64,000 nucleotides of DNA from Blepharisma japonicum (lineage: Eukaryota > Ciliophora > Heterotrichea > Heterotrichida > Blepharismidae): positions 372,001-436,000 of the forward strand of contig CATKHK010000016.1 in assembly GCA_949751835.1 (NCBI GenBank), read 5' to 3'. The notes beneath the pieces are model-generated. The model saw only the letters and a program-made list of their open reading frames with translations. It did not search any database and had not been told where the DNA came from. This document shows positions 42,531-54,247 of the stretch, one piece after another. The position numbers and the translations under genes are program-made. Positions within the stretch are counted from its first letter, which is position 1, and every line of letters starts with the position of its first letter.

Positions 42531-43107
42531 GGGATAGATTTTCTATATATACGAGAATTCTCTGAGACAAGATGAATAGACATCACGATTTTTAGTCCTT
42601 CTATAATTTCTATATATTAAATTATTGACGATATCATTTTATTTCTTGATATATATATAAATTTGCCATGCTGAATATATAAGCATGAATAAAGAAAACA
42701 TATTTTTATTAATTTCAAGGCCTAAAAAGGGTTGGCAATCATAAAGAATTTTTTAACTGTTTTTACCTGACTTAAGTTAATTTTATATTTGTTAACTTGC
42801 AATACATTTCAAAAACAAGATTATCTTTTTTATATAATTATGAAAGCTAATTTCTTATCTCATAATTATATTTAAAGGAAATCTAACATACCTCAGAGTT
42901 ATCCACCTTCTTTTATTAATCATTTTATCTTTTGCTAAAATTTTTCAGCACAGACTTAATATAGTTTCATAATTGCCATCAAAAATTTAAAATAATTCTT
43001 ATTCATACTAATAATCTAGTTTTATTAATTCTAAAGAAGCACACTTTCAAGAGATTGATGAAGCTTATTTTTTAATTCTTCAAGCTGTCTATACAGTTCA
43101 TTTTTAA
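42531..43107. other. AT-rich spacer without recognised gene
   Basis: About 580 bp of AT-rich DNA between a relic and ART2, ending with the 3' flank of ART2. The end of the ART C-terminal signature (QSLESVLL-like) lies on the minus strand close to 43035. Confidence 0.4.
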
Positions 43108-44856
43108 TTACTTCATTTTTGTCTTCAATAAATTTTCAGTATAGATTGATATTCTGTTTATACCTTTGACCATATCTCTAATAAAGCTATTGATGTATGA
43201 AGTAGAACTAGTAGTTTTACGATATCCAGATAAGCTTATCTCAACCTTTTTAGATTTACAACAAAATGGTACCCTATAGATTTTTCGAATTAATTGTCTC
43301 AACATATCACTATGTATGCTAAAAGTTGTTATCGCTTCATAACTCATTATTTTTATGATATTGCTTTTAATGCTCTCAAAATATAAATCAAAAATTCTTT
43401 CAATCCTCTTTTTTATGTAGAAAATTATTGAATCCGCAATTTCATTCTCCATTCTATTAAAATATTGATATAGAGAAGATTCACTTAGTGACCTAGCTTC
43501 GTTATTTTTATAAATTTCGAGAACTATTTTCGTGAAATCTTTAACAATTGGCATCTCTGGATTCTCAGAATCTAGGTCAGTTTTAAAATATGCAGGTAAA
43601 TCAACGATGCTGATGGCTTTTTGTCTAATTTTATCGCATATATTATCGATAGGCACAATAACCTCTGCCTCTATTCTTGGCCTTCAATAGTTTATCAAAG
43701 TTTGACTATTAAAAGCAAGGGATGGATGAGTCGAGTCCTGCTCGGCAGTTATATATGTAACCTTGTCTATTTTTTTAATATTAGTAATCACTAACGGAAA
43801 ATAAGGCAGCAATAAGACTTCTTGCTCTAATGCGCACTCTGATCATGACTGCACCAATATATGAGGATGAGGCTCATTTGCTTGCAAATGGATCTCAAAA
43901 ATGACAGTAGCATCAAAACAAGGCATCCTTGCAACTTCTTCTCTTATAGATGCACTTGTAAAAGCAGGCCAAAAGCCTCTATCTCCTATAGAAAACAACT
44001 TTAAGTCATTTTCTGGAATATTTACGCCTCTATAAAGAACAGTTGGATTCTGAAGCATGAGCTCTGGCCTATATTTTAGCTCTAAAAGACAAGCGGCCGT
44101 TATGTTCATGACTCTTGAGTAATCATTAAGGGCATAACATTCATTTAATCTTTGAAAGACTAAATGTGTTGTATATACATATACAAAAGATCTTAATAAA
44201 TCAAAAGGATACTTACCAAAAGCCCTTTCAACTCTTTCTTTATCTTCATCAATTAATACAAAGCTTTTAAGTTCGTTTAGAACTGCTGATCTTGATATAG
44301 CACGATTCTTTAGTGACAATTTGCAAATTTGCAAAAAACTCATTTCCAGCTCTTCTTCCATATGATAATATGCTCTATTTGTGAAACTATCAGATATCAT
44401 AAGGTTAGTTAAACTCCCGCTTGTAGATAATTCAAGAGCATTAATAATTGAGCCATATTCCTTTCTTCCTTTTTGAGTCATACTTAAAGCATTATATGTG
44501 ACTAGTTTATCTCAAATGTTTCTTGCTTGCTTTATGACATTTTTAAAGCTTCTAGTTTCCACTTTTTTTACTTTATTAAATGCAGAAGACCATTCCTTGT
44601 GATAATTATAATTCATGCAAAAAATTATAATTCCAATTACAGATGGGAAATCGTGGACTTGCTGAACAAGCTCTCGACCATTTGCTCCAGATGTAACTAG
44701 AATTCATTTATCAGTAGTTTCTGTTAAAAATTGAACAGTTTCGGGAACAGTTGTGAAGGCGTTGTATTGCAAAGGAGATAAGTATTCTATGAGATAGCCA
44801 GAGTTCTCTGGGCTAAGTATATCAGGATCATGCCATACAATTTTAGTGGATTCCAT
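43108..44856 (-). CDS. ART2: three-domain ADP-ribosyltransferase, minus strand, 582 residues
   Basis: Starts at ATG 44854-44856 (MESTKIVWHDPDILSPEN). N-terminal domain core DKWILVTSGANGREL and IGIIIFCMN, Trp from UGA. ART domain with VLYRGVNIP (Arg276), GFWPAFTSAS (Ser301) and LEQEVLLLPYFP (Glu344, Glu346): the same residue numbers as ART3 and ART4. C-terminal helical domain of about 190 residues. The predicted end departs from the conserved SLENVLL ending of the other members, so the extreme C-terminus is uncertain. It is the only long member on this strand, meaning the array has been inverted at least once. Confidence 0.85.
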
Positions 44857-44999
44857 ATATTTTATAAATCTTCTATAATTATTTAATCATAAAATTAGTT
44901 TATAACAAAATATGACTTCTTTTTATTGCAATTTTTCATCCAAAAAAATATATGGAGACAAGCTCATGACTTAATTTTATGATACTCTACTACAATTAT

Positions 45000-46480
45000 T
45001 AACGTCATAAGAAAAGGCTACCTACCTTCAGTAAGGTTAAAAGAATTTAAATTAAAAGCCATAAAGAGGCCATAGAGTAAGCCAGAAACATGTAGGATGA
45101 ATTAATCACACTTAAGGCTGTAGAAATGGGCTTGAGGAGAATATGAAGAATTTAAGCCTTATTTATGTCCTAAACAGAATAATATCTCATGCTAAAATTT
45201 CAACAATTGAACATTTCGATCAAGAATGGTATTATCATCTGAAAAGAGAGTTGAAAATCAGTTTTGGATTTGTAAGAATGAAGAAATCTCTAGATCTGCT
45301 GTTCTAAGTGAATTTAAAAGCTCCCAAGAAGAGAGTGAAGACAGAATAAAACACATTTCAAAAGAAATTGGTAGGATTCCAGATGATTTACTAAGATCAA
45401 TTTTGCATACATACACAAGTAATCTCATATATAAGAGCTTTAATAAAATGCTATGTAAAAAACTATTATGAGAGAGTAAAGAATATAAGCTGCTTGCATT
45501 TCTCGAATGAAAAAGAAACCAATATTAATGTTCAGTCACCACAAATTCTATGAAGAAGTGCTAGAATTGATCAAAACACTTTGGATAAACTCAGACACAG
45601 GATAGAGAATTTTTCCCTACTTTTACCAGTACATCTATGAGTAAAGAAGTTTTAAATTGCATTGCAAAAAGGCTTATCTGGGGTAGTGCTCTTTTGAGAT
45701 ACATCTGCAAACGGATAACACCATTAGCAAGGACATCGTCTAGATTAGGTATGAAGAAGAAGTTCTATTTTTGCCTAATTTTTCATTATCCACTACCGAT
45801 ATCAGAAAGGAAGCAACAAGAAATTTATAGAGCAATATATTTTGCATCCATCTCATAATATTAGTAACCAAATTTTAATAAATTATGAAAGCCAAGAATA
45901 GAAAGAGAAGTTATAGCTCCAAATTTCAATACTTTAGATCCTGCTAAATACGGGATTACTAGATTTATTAATTAAAGAAATATTTTACTGTAATAATTTC
46001 GTTGATGTCCACTCTACAATCTATGTGAAGTAATTATTCAGTTATTAAAAATTGTAGAAATGAATCAAATGGAGCTTCATCTAAAAAATGTGCTAATAAT
46101 ATTAAGAATTTATTAGTTTTATATATTACAAAAATTGCTAAGAATGAGCCCAAGGAAGTTAATAAGCTTTCAAACAATAATAGACAGTTACTCAAATCTT
46201 TTTTTTAAAAATGCTTTATGAGTTTTGGTTGAAAATAATAAGCTAAGCATCAGAAGAATATATACTTGATATAAAATGCAACGATATTGATGTCATAATA
46301 CCAGCTGCAATAAGAGGTATAAGAATCTCCTATAAGTATAATCAATGAATTCGTCAATTTTCCAAAATATTTGAAAAAATTTTAATGAGATTAAAAGATA
46401 GCTAGTGGAGCACATGAAAATCTTAAAAAATAATTATAGTTCTATTGAAAGAATTTTCGAGTAGATAGCATATAAGTAAT
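45000..46480 (+). pseudogene. Decayed ART relic(s)
   Basis: Scattered similarity to the family (an EEISRSAVLSEFKSS..EEDRIKH-type segment near 45290-45360, a PDDLLRS.LHTYTSNLIYKS segment near 45380-45440, and later C-terminal-domain-like pieces to about 46480). It is heavily broken and of considerable age. Possibly a single complete copy of about 1.4 kb in decay. Confidence 0.55.
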
Positions 46481-46539
46481 AGCCTATTAAATAAAGACGA
46501 AATTTAAAGGATTCATAAATATATGTATAAATTAATAAG

Positions 46540-48393
46540 ATGGAATCTACAAAAATTGTTTGACATGATCCTCGAATTTTTGGTCCAGAAAACTCTAATT
46601 ATATCAGAGAGTATTTATCTCCTTTGCAATACAACGCCTTCACAACTGTTCTCGAAACTGTTCAATTTTTATCAGGAACTACTGATAAATGAATTCTCGT
46701 TACATCTGGGACAAATGGCAAAGAGCTTGTCCAACAAGTCCACGATTTCCCATCTGTAATTGGTATTGTAATATTTTGCATGAATTATAATTATCACAAA
46801 CAATGGTCTTCTGCCTTTAATAAGGTCAAAAGAGTAGAAACACAAAGCTTTCAAAAAGTTGTTGAGCAAGCCAGAAAATTTTGGGATCAGTGAGTCACAA
46901 TTAATGCATTAAATATGACTCCAAAAGGAAAAAAAGGTTATGACTCAATTATTAATGCTCTTGAAATGACTACAACTGGAACTTCAAGCGGTTCTATGGT
47001 ATGTGATAGTTCTACAAATAGAGCATATTACCACATGGAAAAAGAGCTAGAAATGAGTTTTTTGCAAATTTGCAAGCTTTCACTTAAAAATAATACTATC
47101 TCAAGATCAGTTGTCCTAAACGAACTTAAAAGTTTTGCAAAAACTGATGCAGATAAAGTAAGAGTTGAAGAAGCTTTTGGTAAGTATCCTGATAAGTTGC
47201 TGAGATCATTTGTTTATGTATACACTACAAATTTGATCTTTCAAAATTTAAATGAATGTTATGCCAAGAATGATTACTCAAGAGTCATGAACATAACGGC
47301 CGCTTGTCTTTTAGAGCTAAAATCAAATCCACAGCTCATGCTTCAAAATCCAACTGTTCTTTATAGAGGTGTAAATATATCAAAAGAGGAATGTGAGAAG
47401 CTGACTGTAGGAAGTAAAGGCTTTTGGCCTGCTTTTACAAGCGCATCTATAAAAGAGGAAGTTGCAAGAAGGCTTTATTTTAAAGCTACAGTTATTTTTG
47501 ATATCCATTTGCAAGCAAATGGGCCTCATCCTCACATATTGGTGCAATCATGGTCAGAGTATATATCAGAGGAAGAAGTCTTATTGCTCCCTTATTTTCC
47601 GTTAGTGATTACTAATATCCGGAAAGAAGACAATGTTACATTGATAACTGTCGAGCAGGACTCGAGTCATCCATCTCTTGCTATTAATAGCAATATTCTA
47701 ATAAATTATTGAAAACAAAGAATAGAAATAGAATTTATGACTCCAATTGATAGAATCTGCGATGAAATTATGGAAAAAATATTAAATTCTGTTAACTTGC
47801 CTGAGTATTTCATGGGAACGTTAAGCTCAGAGAATTCAGATTCGTCATTTGTAAAGGATTTTGAGGAAACAATTCGCAAAACTTATAATAAACATGAGTC
47901 TGAAATTCAAAAATTAAATAATTCCTCTAGTGGATCACTTCTTGATTATGTAAAAATTATGAAAGAAGATCTTGAGAATTCAATAATTTCCGATATAAAA
48001 AAAATGATCGAGAGAATTTTTAATTCATACTTTGAGAAAATTCAAAGCAATATCATAAAAATAATGAGCTATGAAGTGATAACAACGTTTGATATATCTG
48101 ATAGTATGCTAAAAATTCTGATTTCTAAAATCATAAGAAAAGCATCCACTTGCAATTTTTCAGCAGCATCAGCTGTGAAAAAAGAGATCCACGAGGAATG
48201 CAAAGGGGAAGTAGAGCCATCTAAATATCTTGATAATTTTATAAAAGAGATGATCAAAGCAATGAAATGTGCACTCCTAAACTACCATGGAGAGATTGAA
48301 CAGAAAAATGATGAAATTAAAAATGAACTTTGCAAGCAGCTTATTGCATTGAAAAATAAAATTCATCAGTCTCTTGAAAATGTTCTCCTTTAA
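46540..48393 (+). CDS. ART3: three-domain ADP-ribosyltransferase, 617 residues
   Basis: Intact from ATG 46540 (MESTKIVWHDPRIFGPENS) to TAA. N-terminal domain residues 1-122 with DKWILVTSGTNGKELVQQ and IGIVIFCMN. Linker MTPKGKKGYD, then the ART domain: VLYRGVNIS with Arg276, FWPAFTSAS with Ser301, SEEEVLLLPYFPLVIT with Glu344 and Glu346, THPSLA-like HPSLAINSNILINYW. C-terminal domain from about residue 395 is helical with a short hydrophobic centre (KIMSYEVITTFDI). Exactly the same length as ART4. No signal peptide or TM helix, so it should be cytosolic or nuclear. Five UGA-coded Trp lie at positions where paralogues have UGG or UGA. Confidence 0.9.
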
Positions 48394-48837
48394 GATAGTT
48401 CATTGCATATATTTTATAAAATTAAACAATTAACTGATTAAATTATTTTGTTGTGTTGATAATTATTTTTTAAAAAATATTAGAATATATAATTTCACTA
48501 TTAAAACAAATTCAAAACCTTTCATAAGCACCAAAAATGTGCAAAAAACAAGATGAAAAACCCATTATGGGATTAAAAATAGGAAAAATTTGGTCCCTTG
48601 AAAAATTATTTTGTTAAAAATATAATTAAGTATTTAAAATTTTTTACCCCACTGTGGGCGACCCTTAACAAATAGAGTAGAAAAAAACTGATAAAACTGC
48701 CATTTATATTTTTATTATTTCAGGGCTTCTTAACCTAGGTATTAGTTAAATTGATACTCATATTCTCTGCCTTGAAAATTAATACAAAGTAATGATATTT
48801 TATTCGTAAATCATTTTAAATATAGAAAGTTTGTAAA

Positions 48838-49800
48838 TATGTGTCTACTAAAATTGTATCATGATCCTCGAATTTTCGGTCCGAAAAACTCTAATTATAT
48901 CAAAGATTATTTATCTCCTTTACAATACAACGCCTTCACAACTGTTTCTGAAAATGCCCAATTTTTACAGAACTACTGATAAATAAATACTTGTCACATA
49001 TAAATATTATAGAAAATTAGAAAAATAGAGTCTAGAAAACTTGTGTGGCACGATCTTTACATTTATTTGGTCAGAAAAACTCGCTATATCATAGAAAATC
49101 TATCTTCATCACAATATAGAGCCTTTACGATGGTTAGTGAAGCTGTCCAATTTTTATCATCAACTACTAAAAATTAATCCCTGAATATCTGGAACTAATG
49201 GGTAAGAACTTATTCAGGAAGTTCACAATTTACCATCAGTAATTGGCGTCTTAATATTCTGCAAGGATTATAAATACCACAAAAAATGATCATCTGCGTA
49301 TAATAAGGTAAAAAGAGTGGAGACAAAAAGCTTTAAAAATGTTTTTGAGCATGCTAGACAAATTTGGGTTCAACAATAAAGCTAATATTATCTTTAGTTG
49401 CTCACAATAATAAAATTTAGATCAGATAAGGGTTTTTAAAGAAAATTCATAAGTTGATAATAATATTTTTACGATAAGATAACCAATTATTTAATATATA
49501 ATTCTTGATATATTGAAAAATACTTATCTCAAATTTATTTTGGCCTTTAAAGCTGTTTCTAGAACTGTTCAATTTTTATCACCAGCTACCAATAAGCGAA
49601 ATTTCTCTCTGAGACTAATGGCCAAGTGCTTTTCCAGTAGCTAAAAAATAAAGTATTCCAAAGATTAGCTTATTAGAATAGTTTAACAATTTTGAAATCT
49701 AAGATGAAGATATATTACAAATCGAAGAAGAGGAATGGTTTTCTAAACTCCTTAGTATATCGCACAACATAAATTGTATTGTAATGGAGATTTTAATTGA
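48838..49800 (+). pseudogene. Three decayed fragments of the ART N-terminal domain
   Basis: Short broken stretches near 48838-48990, 49030-49370 and 49530-49650 each resemble the N-terminal domain (a KIV.HDPRIFGPKNSNYIKDYLSP-like start in the first; VQFLSS.T and VKRVETKSFKNV pieces in the second). They lack open frames, lack any ART segment and differ in degree of decay. They show repeated, independent loss of this domain in the spacer before the stand-alone copy. Confidence 0.6.
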
Positions 49801-49821
49801 AATGTATAGATTATAATAAAC

Positions 49822-50211
49822 ATGGAATCATTAAAGATTGTCTGACACGATCCAAAAGTCTTCAACTCTGAAAATTCTAATTATATGACACAATTTTTAT
49901 CTCAAATAGACTACCGAGCCTTTACTACTGTTCACGAGACTGTCCAATTTTTGTCTGCGGTCAATGATAGATGGATTCTTATCACATCAGGCACAAATGG
50001 CCAAAATCTTATTCAGCAAGTTCACAGTTCTGAAGCTGTAGTTGGCATCATAATTTTTTGCAAGAATAATGCCTACCACAGGCAATGGTCATCTGCCTTT
50101 GGTAAAGTTAAATCTGTAGAATCTGGTAGCTTTAAAAATGTTATAGATCGAGCCAAAGAAAGTTGGATTCAGCCAGAAAAAATCGAAGAGAAAATTTTAG
50201 AAAGATATTAG
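49822..50211 (+). CDS. Stand-alone N-terminal-domain protein of the ART family, 129 residues
   Basis: Open from ATG 49822 (MESLKIVWHDPKVFNSENS) to TAG, 129 residues. It is one complete N-terminal domain (DRWILITSGTNGQNLIQQ, VGIIIFCKNNAYHRQWSSAF, FGKVKSVESGSFKNV) and a short helical end (SWIQPEKIEEKILERY), without ART or C-terminal domains. The first Trp is UGA. A domain that survives as a separate small gene among decayed fragments suggests either a regulator or decoy for the long proteins, or a remnant that happens to be open. It lies 168 bp upstream of ART4 on the same strand. Confidence 0.65.
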
Positions 50212-50378
50212 GATGTAGCATAATTGCTAATGAAATCGAAATAATTATAATTTTTTCCTTATAATTAATGAGATAAATATTTTCCTCAATAAAAGTTAAT
50301 TATTATAAGCACAAAGCTCATAAAGTTTGTACAGTAATTGAGTATTTATATAAAAAATCTATAGAAGTATTATAAAAT

Positions 50379-52232
50379 ATGGAATCAACTAAAATTGTAT
50401 GGCACGATCCTAATATATTTGGCCCAGAAAACTCTGAATATATTAAGCAATATTTATCTCCGCTAGAATACCAGGCCTTTACAACTGTCTCTGAAACAGC
50501 CCAGTTTTTATCAGCAACAAAAGATAAATGAATTCTCGTTACATCTGGGACTAATGGCCAGGAACTTGTTACACAAGTCCATGATTTTCCAGCTGTAATT
50601 GGTATTATAATATTCTGCGCCAATTATGAATACCACAGACAATGGTCATCTTCCTTCAAAAAAGTAAAAAGAGTTGAAACCCAAAGTTTTAAAAGGGTTG
50701 TCGAGCAAGCTAGAAAAATATGGGATCAGTTAGTCGCATTCAACGTGCTATATATGACTCAAAAAGGGACTAAAGAATATGATCAAATTATAGAAGCCCT
50801 TGAAATCGATACATGTGGGTCTCCAACAACCCCTCTAAGATTAGACAAGATCAGAAGAAAAGCTTACTATCATATGGAAAAAGAGCTTGAAATGAGCTTT
50901 TTGCAGATCTGCAAGCTTGCTCTTAAGAATGAAGCTATCCCTAGATCTGCTCTTCTGAATGAGCTTACAAGTTTTGGGATAACTGATGAAGATAAAGAAG
51001 AAATTAAAGAAAAATTTGAGTTATACCCTGATGATTTATTAAGATCTTTTGTATATACCTATACATCAGATTTAGTTTATAAAAGGTTAAATGAATGCTA
51101 TGCAAAAAATGTGTATGGAAGAGTTATGAGCATAACAGCAGCTTGTCTATTAGAGCTAAAAAACAGGCCTGAATTAATGCTTCACAATCCACCTGTTTTG
51201 TGGAGAGGTGTGCAAATCCCAGAAAATATTTTGAAAAAATTCACTATAGGCCAAAAAGGCTTTTGGCCGGCTTTTACTAGCACAGCTATGGTAAAAGAAG
51301 TTGCGCTGAGTCCTCCTTTTAAAGGGAATGTAATTTTCGAGATACATTTACAAGCAAATGAGCCTCATCCTCACATAATTGCAGGGTCATGGTCTGAGTA
51401 TGAGGACGAACAAGAAATCTTATTTTTGCCGTATTTTCCATTAGTTGTTACTAATATCAGAAAAATTGGGAAAATGACACATATAGTCATTGAGCAAGAC
51501 CAAACTCACCCATCTCTTGCTATTAATAGCCAAACTTTGATAAATTATTGAAGGACAAGACTGGAAGCAGAAGTTATAGCTCCGATTGACAAAATTTGTG
51601 ATACAATTAGAAATAAAGTCACCAGCTCTGTCGATTTAGTCGCATATTTTAGTCAAGATTTTCACTCAGATAACCCTGTTTCAAACTTTGCAAAAGATTT
51701 TGAGAAGGTAATCCGGGCTACTTATAAAAAATATGAAGCCGAAATCCATAAGCTTAATAATTCACTAAGCGGATCCTTACTAGATTATGCCAAAATTATG
51801 AAAGATGATCTCGTGAACTCTGCAGTTTCTCATATAAAAGCACGAATTGAAAATATTTTTGACTTGGAATTTGAAAGGATTAAGCAAAATTTCATAAAAA
51901 TAATGAGCTATGAAACAATAACAACTTTTAATGTGCCTGGTGCGCTATTAAAAGAGCTAATTTCAAAGATATTTAGACTCTCCATCATGAGCCATTTTTC
52001 TACTATTTCTCAAGTTAAACAAACTATTCATGAAGAAAGCAAAGGCGAAATAGGATCTACTGTATATCTTAATGCTTTTGTAGCAGAATTCACAAGAGCA
52101 GTAAGTCACGGGGCTAATGGCTATAAAGAAGGAATTGAAGAGACAAATTATGCAATAAAAATTGAGCTTAATAGGCAGCTTGAGGAGCTGAAGCTAAAAA
52201 TTCACCAGTCTCTTGAAAATGTTCTTCTTTAG
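50379..52232 (+). CDS. ART4: three-domain ADP-ribosyltransferase, 617 residues
   Basis: ATG 50379 (MESTKIVWHDPNIFGPENS) to TAG. N-terminal domain 1-122 with DKWILVTSGTNGQELVTQ and IGIIIFCANYEYHRQW. ART domain: VLWRGVQIP with Arg276 (Trp instead of the usual Tyr before Arg), FWPAFTSTA with Ser301, DEQEILFLPYFP with Glu344 and Glu346. C-terminal helical domain includes KIMSYETITTFNVPG and ends HQSLENVLL. Closest in sequence and length to ART3. All triad residues are present, so catalysis is likely retained. No secretion or membrane signal. Confidence 0.9.
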
Positions 52233-52297
52233 ATAACTTTATTTTACACTAAATAGTCGATAAAAATTATTATTAAGAAATAAATTTTAGAGAAAGT

Positions 52298-54085
52298 ATG
52301 GATTCTTTAAAAATAGTCTGGCATGATCCAAATATTTTTGGGGAAGAAAATACAAAGTATGTATCTCGGCATCTTTCAGGGATTGATAATAGATTATTCG
52401 CAACAGTTAAAGAAACAACCAAATTTTTGGCTAACTCTCAAAACAAATGACTTCTTGTTACATCAGGTCGAAATGGCCAAGAGCTTGTCCAGAAGGTTCA
52501 TGATTTTCCTTCCGTAATTGAAATCCTGGTATTTTGTGGAAACCCGAATCTCCATCAGCAATGGGCTACTGCTTTTCCAAAAATAAAATCTCTTATCAGC
52601 TCATCCTTTGGTGATGTTGTAAATCGAGCAATTAGGGATTGAAAGCAAATGGCTTCGAGTGTAGATATTTATATGGAGCCTCCTAGGCCAGTAGTCTCTT
52701 TAAAAATTGATCCAGTATTGAAGCTATCTTTTACCTCTATAAATCAGCTTGATATTTCTTTCTTTGAGTTTGTAAAGCCAACTCTTCAAAATCAAGAAAT
52801 AAACAGAGATGATATATTAAAAGAATTTCAAGCTTTAGCCACTCAGCAAAATGATTTTCAGCTCATTTTAAGTATTTTCGAAAAAAATCAAGATAATTTA
52901 CTTAAAGCTACAATTTTAGCGTATATACAAAGTCCATTTTTCGAGCATATCAACGGCTGCTATAATAAAAATTATTATCAAAAAATAATCAACATCACAA
53001 ATGGATGTCTTTCTTTACTGAAATTAAAGCCAGAGCTAATGATGCAGCAGCCTAAAATTCTATATAGAGAAGCATATATTCCAGCTAACAATTTATTAAA
53101 TTATTCACAAGATCAAAAAGGATATTGAAGCAGCTTTTCCTTCACATCACTAAAAAGAAACGCAGGACACCCAGGAAATGTTCTATTTGAAATCCATTTG
53201 TCACCATATTTGCCTCATCCTCACATATGTCTGAAAAGTTTAATCCCTGACTATGAAAATGAAAATGAAATTTTATTGCTGCCTTATTTTCCTTTTATCA
53301 TACTTTCAATTGAATCAAAAAAGAAATGCACAAAAATCATTGTCCGTCAAGACGAATCTCATCCGTCCCTATCAATTAATAATGATCTAATAAATGCGCA
53401 TTGAAAAAATTGGATTTGGACAGAAATTCAAGAACCATTTACTAAATTTTGTAAAATAATAAAGGATGAGAATATAGATTCTATTAATTTGCCAAAATAT
53501 TTTATGCCAAACTTGAATGATGGTGAATCACCATTTCTAAAAGATTTTAAAATTATTGTGCATCGTTCTTATCATAAAAATAAGGAAGCAATCTTTGATA
53601 ATTTTAAAACTAACAGTAACAGCTGAATGAATAGCCCATTAATGGTCTATTGGAATGTTATGAGAGATGATATCAGAAATTCTTTGATTTTTAGCATGAA
53701 ATCATGACTTGAAAAACCTTTTGGATTCTTTGATAGTTTTAATCAAAAAAATATTGGGAGAATTATTAATTATGAAACAATACCAAAAATCAGTGTTCCT
53801 ATAGACATTTTAGCAAGCTTGGTATTGCAGATTTTTTGCTATGCAGAGACTCAGGATTACTCAGGACCAGCAGAAATAGATGGTGAAGCATCATTGGAAA
53901 GCAAGGTTTTGGAGGATTTGAAACGCATTATTGACGTATTTGGAAAAGGTATTAGATCTGGAGCAGTTTTTTATGGAACAGAGGTGGTTGGCATAGCAGA
54001 TGAAATTAAGAATGAGTTGCATGCTCAGCTTAACGGCTTGGAACAAAGAGTTAACTATGCCCTTGAATGCGCTTTAGCTTATTAA
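52298..54085 (+). CDS. ART5: divergent member of the ADP-ribosyltransferase family, 595 residues
   Basis: ATG 52298 (MDSLKIVWHDPNIFGEENT) to TAA. The N-terminal domain is well kept (NKWLLVTSGRNGQELVQK) while the rest is diverged. ART motifs: ILYREAYIP with Arg257 but Glu in place of the usual Gly; the Ser motif reads YWSSFSFTS, shifted by a residue relative to FWPAFTSAS; ExE is kept as NENEILLLP (Glu322, Glu324). The C-terminal helical domain is present but altered and ends ALECALAY. It is intact as a frame with several UGA-coded Trp. Weakened middle motif suggests altered activity or a binding role. Last gene of the array before the TBC gene. Confidence 0.82.
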
Positions 54086-54247
54086 TAATTTATATCTCAT
54101 AAAAATTATCGTTAATATGCAGTTATAATATAAAGATATTTATGAAAATGGAATTTTTAATCACTAATTTTGGTTGAAAAGTGTAAAAAGACTACTTTAA
54201 ATTATAGCATTTCTTCATTAAAGAGTTCCTTATATAATTTTTATTTT

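Noticed and set aside
43108-43240. Possibility that ART2 as a whole is a pseudogene
   Set aside because: Only its extreme C-terminus differs from paralogues; the N-domain, ART triad and most of the helical domain are open.
36466-54085. Idea that the island is a mobile element or virus insertion
   Set aside because: No transposase, integrase, reverse transcriptase, capsid gene or terminal repeats are seen; genes have the host code and host-like composition.
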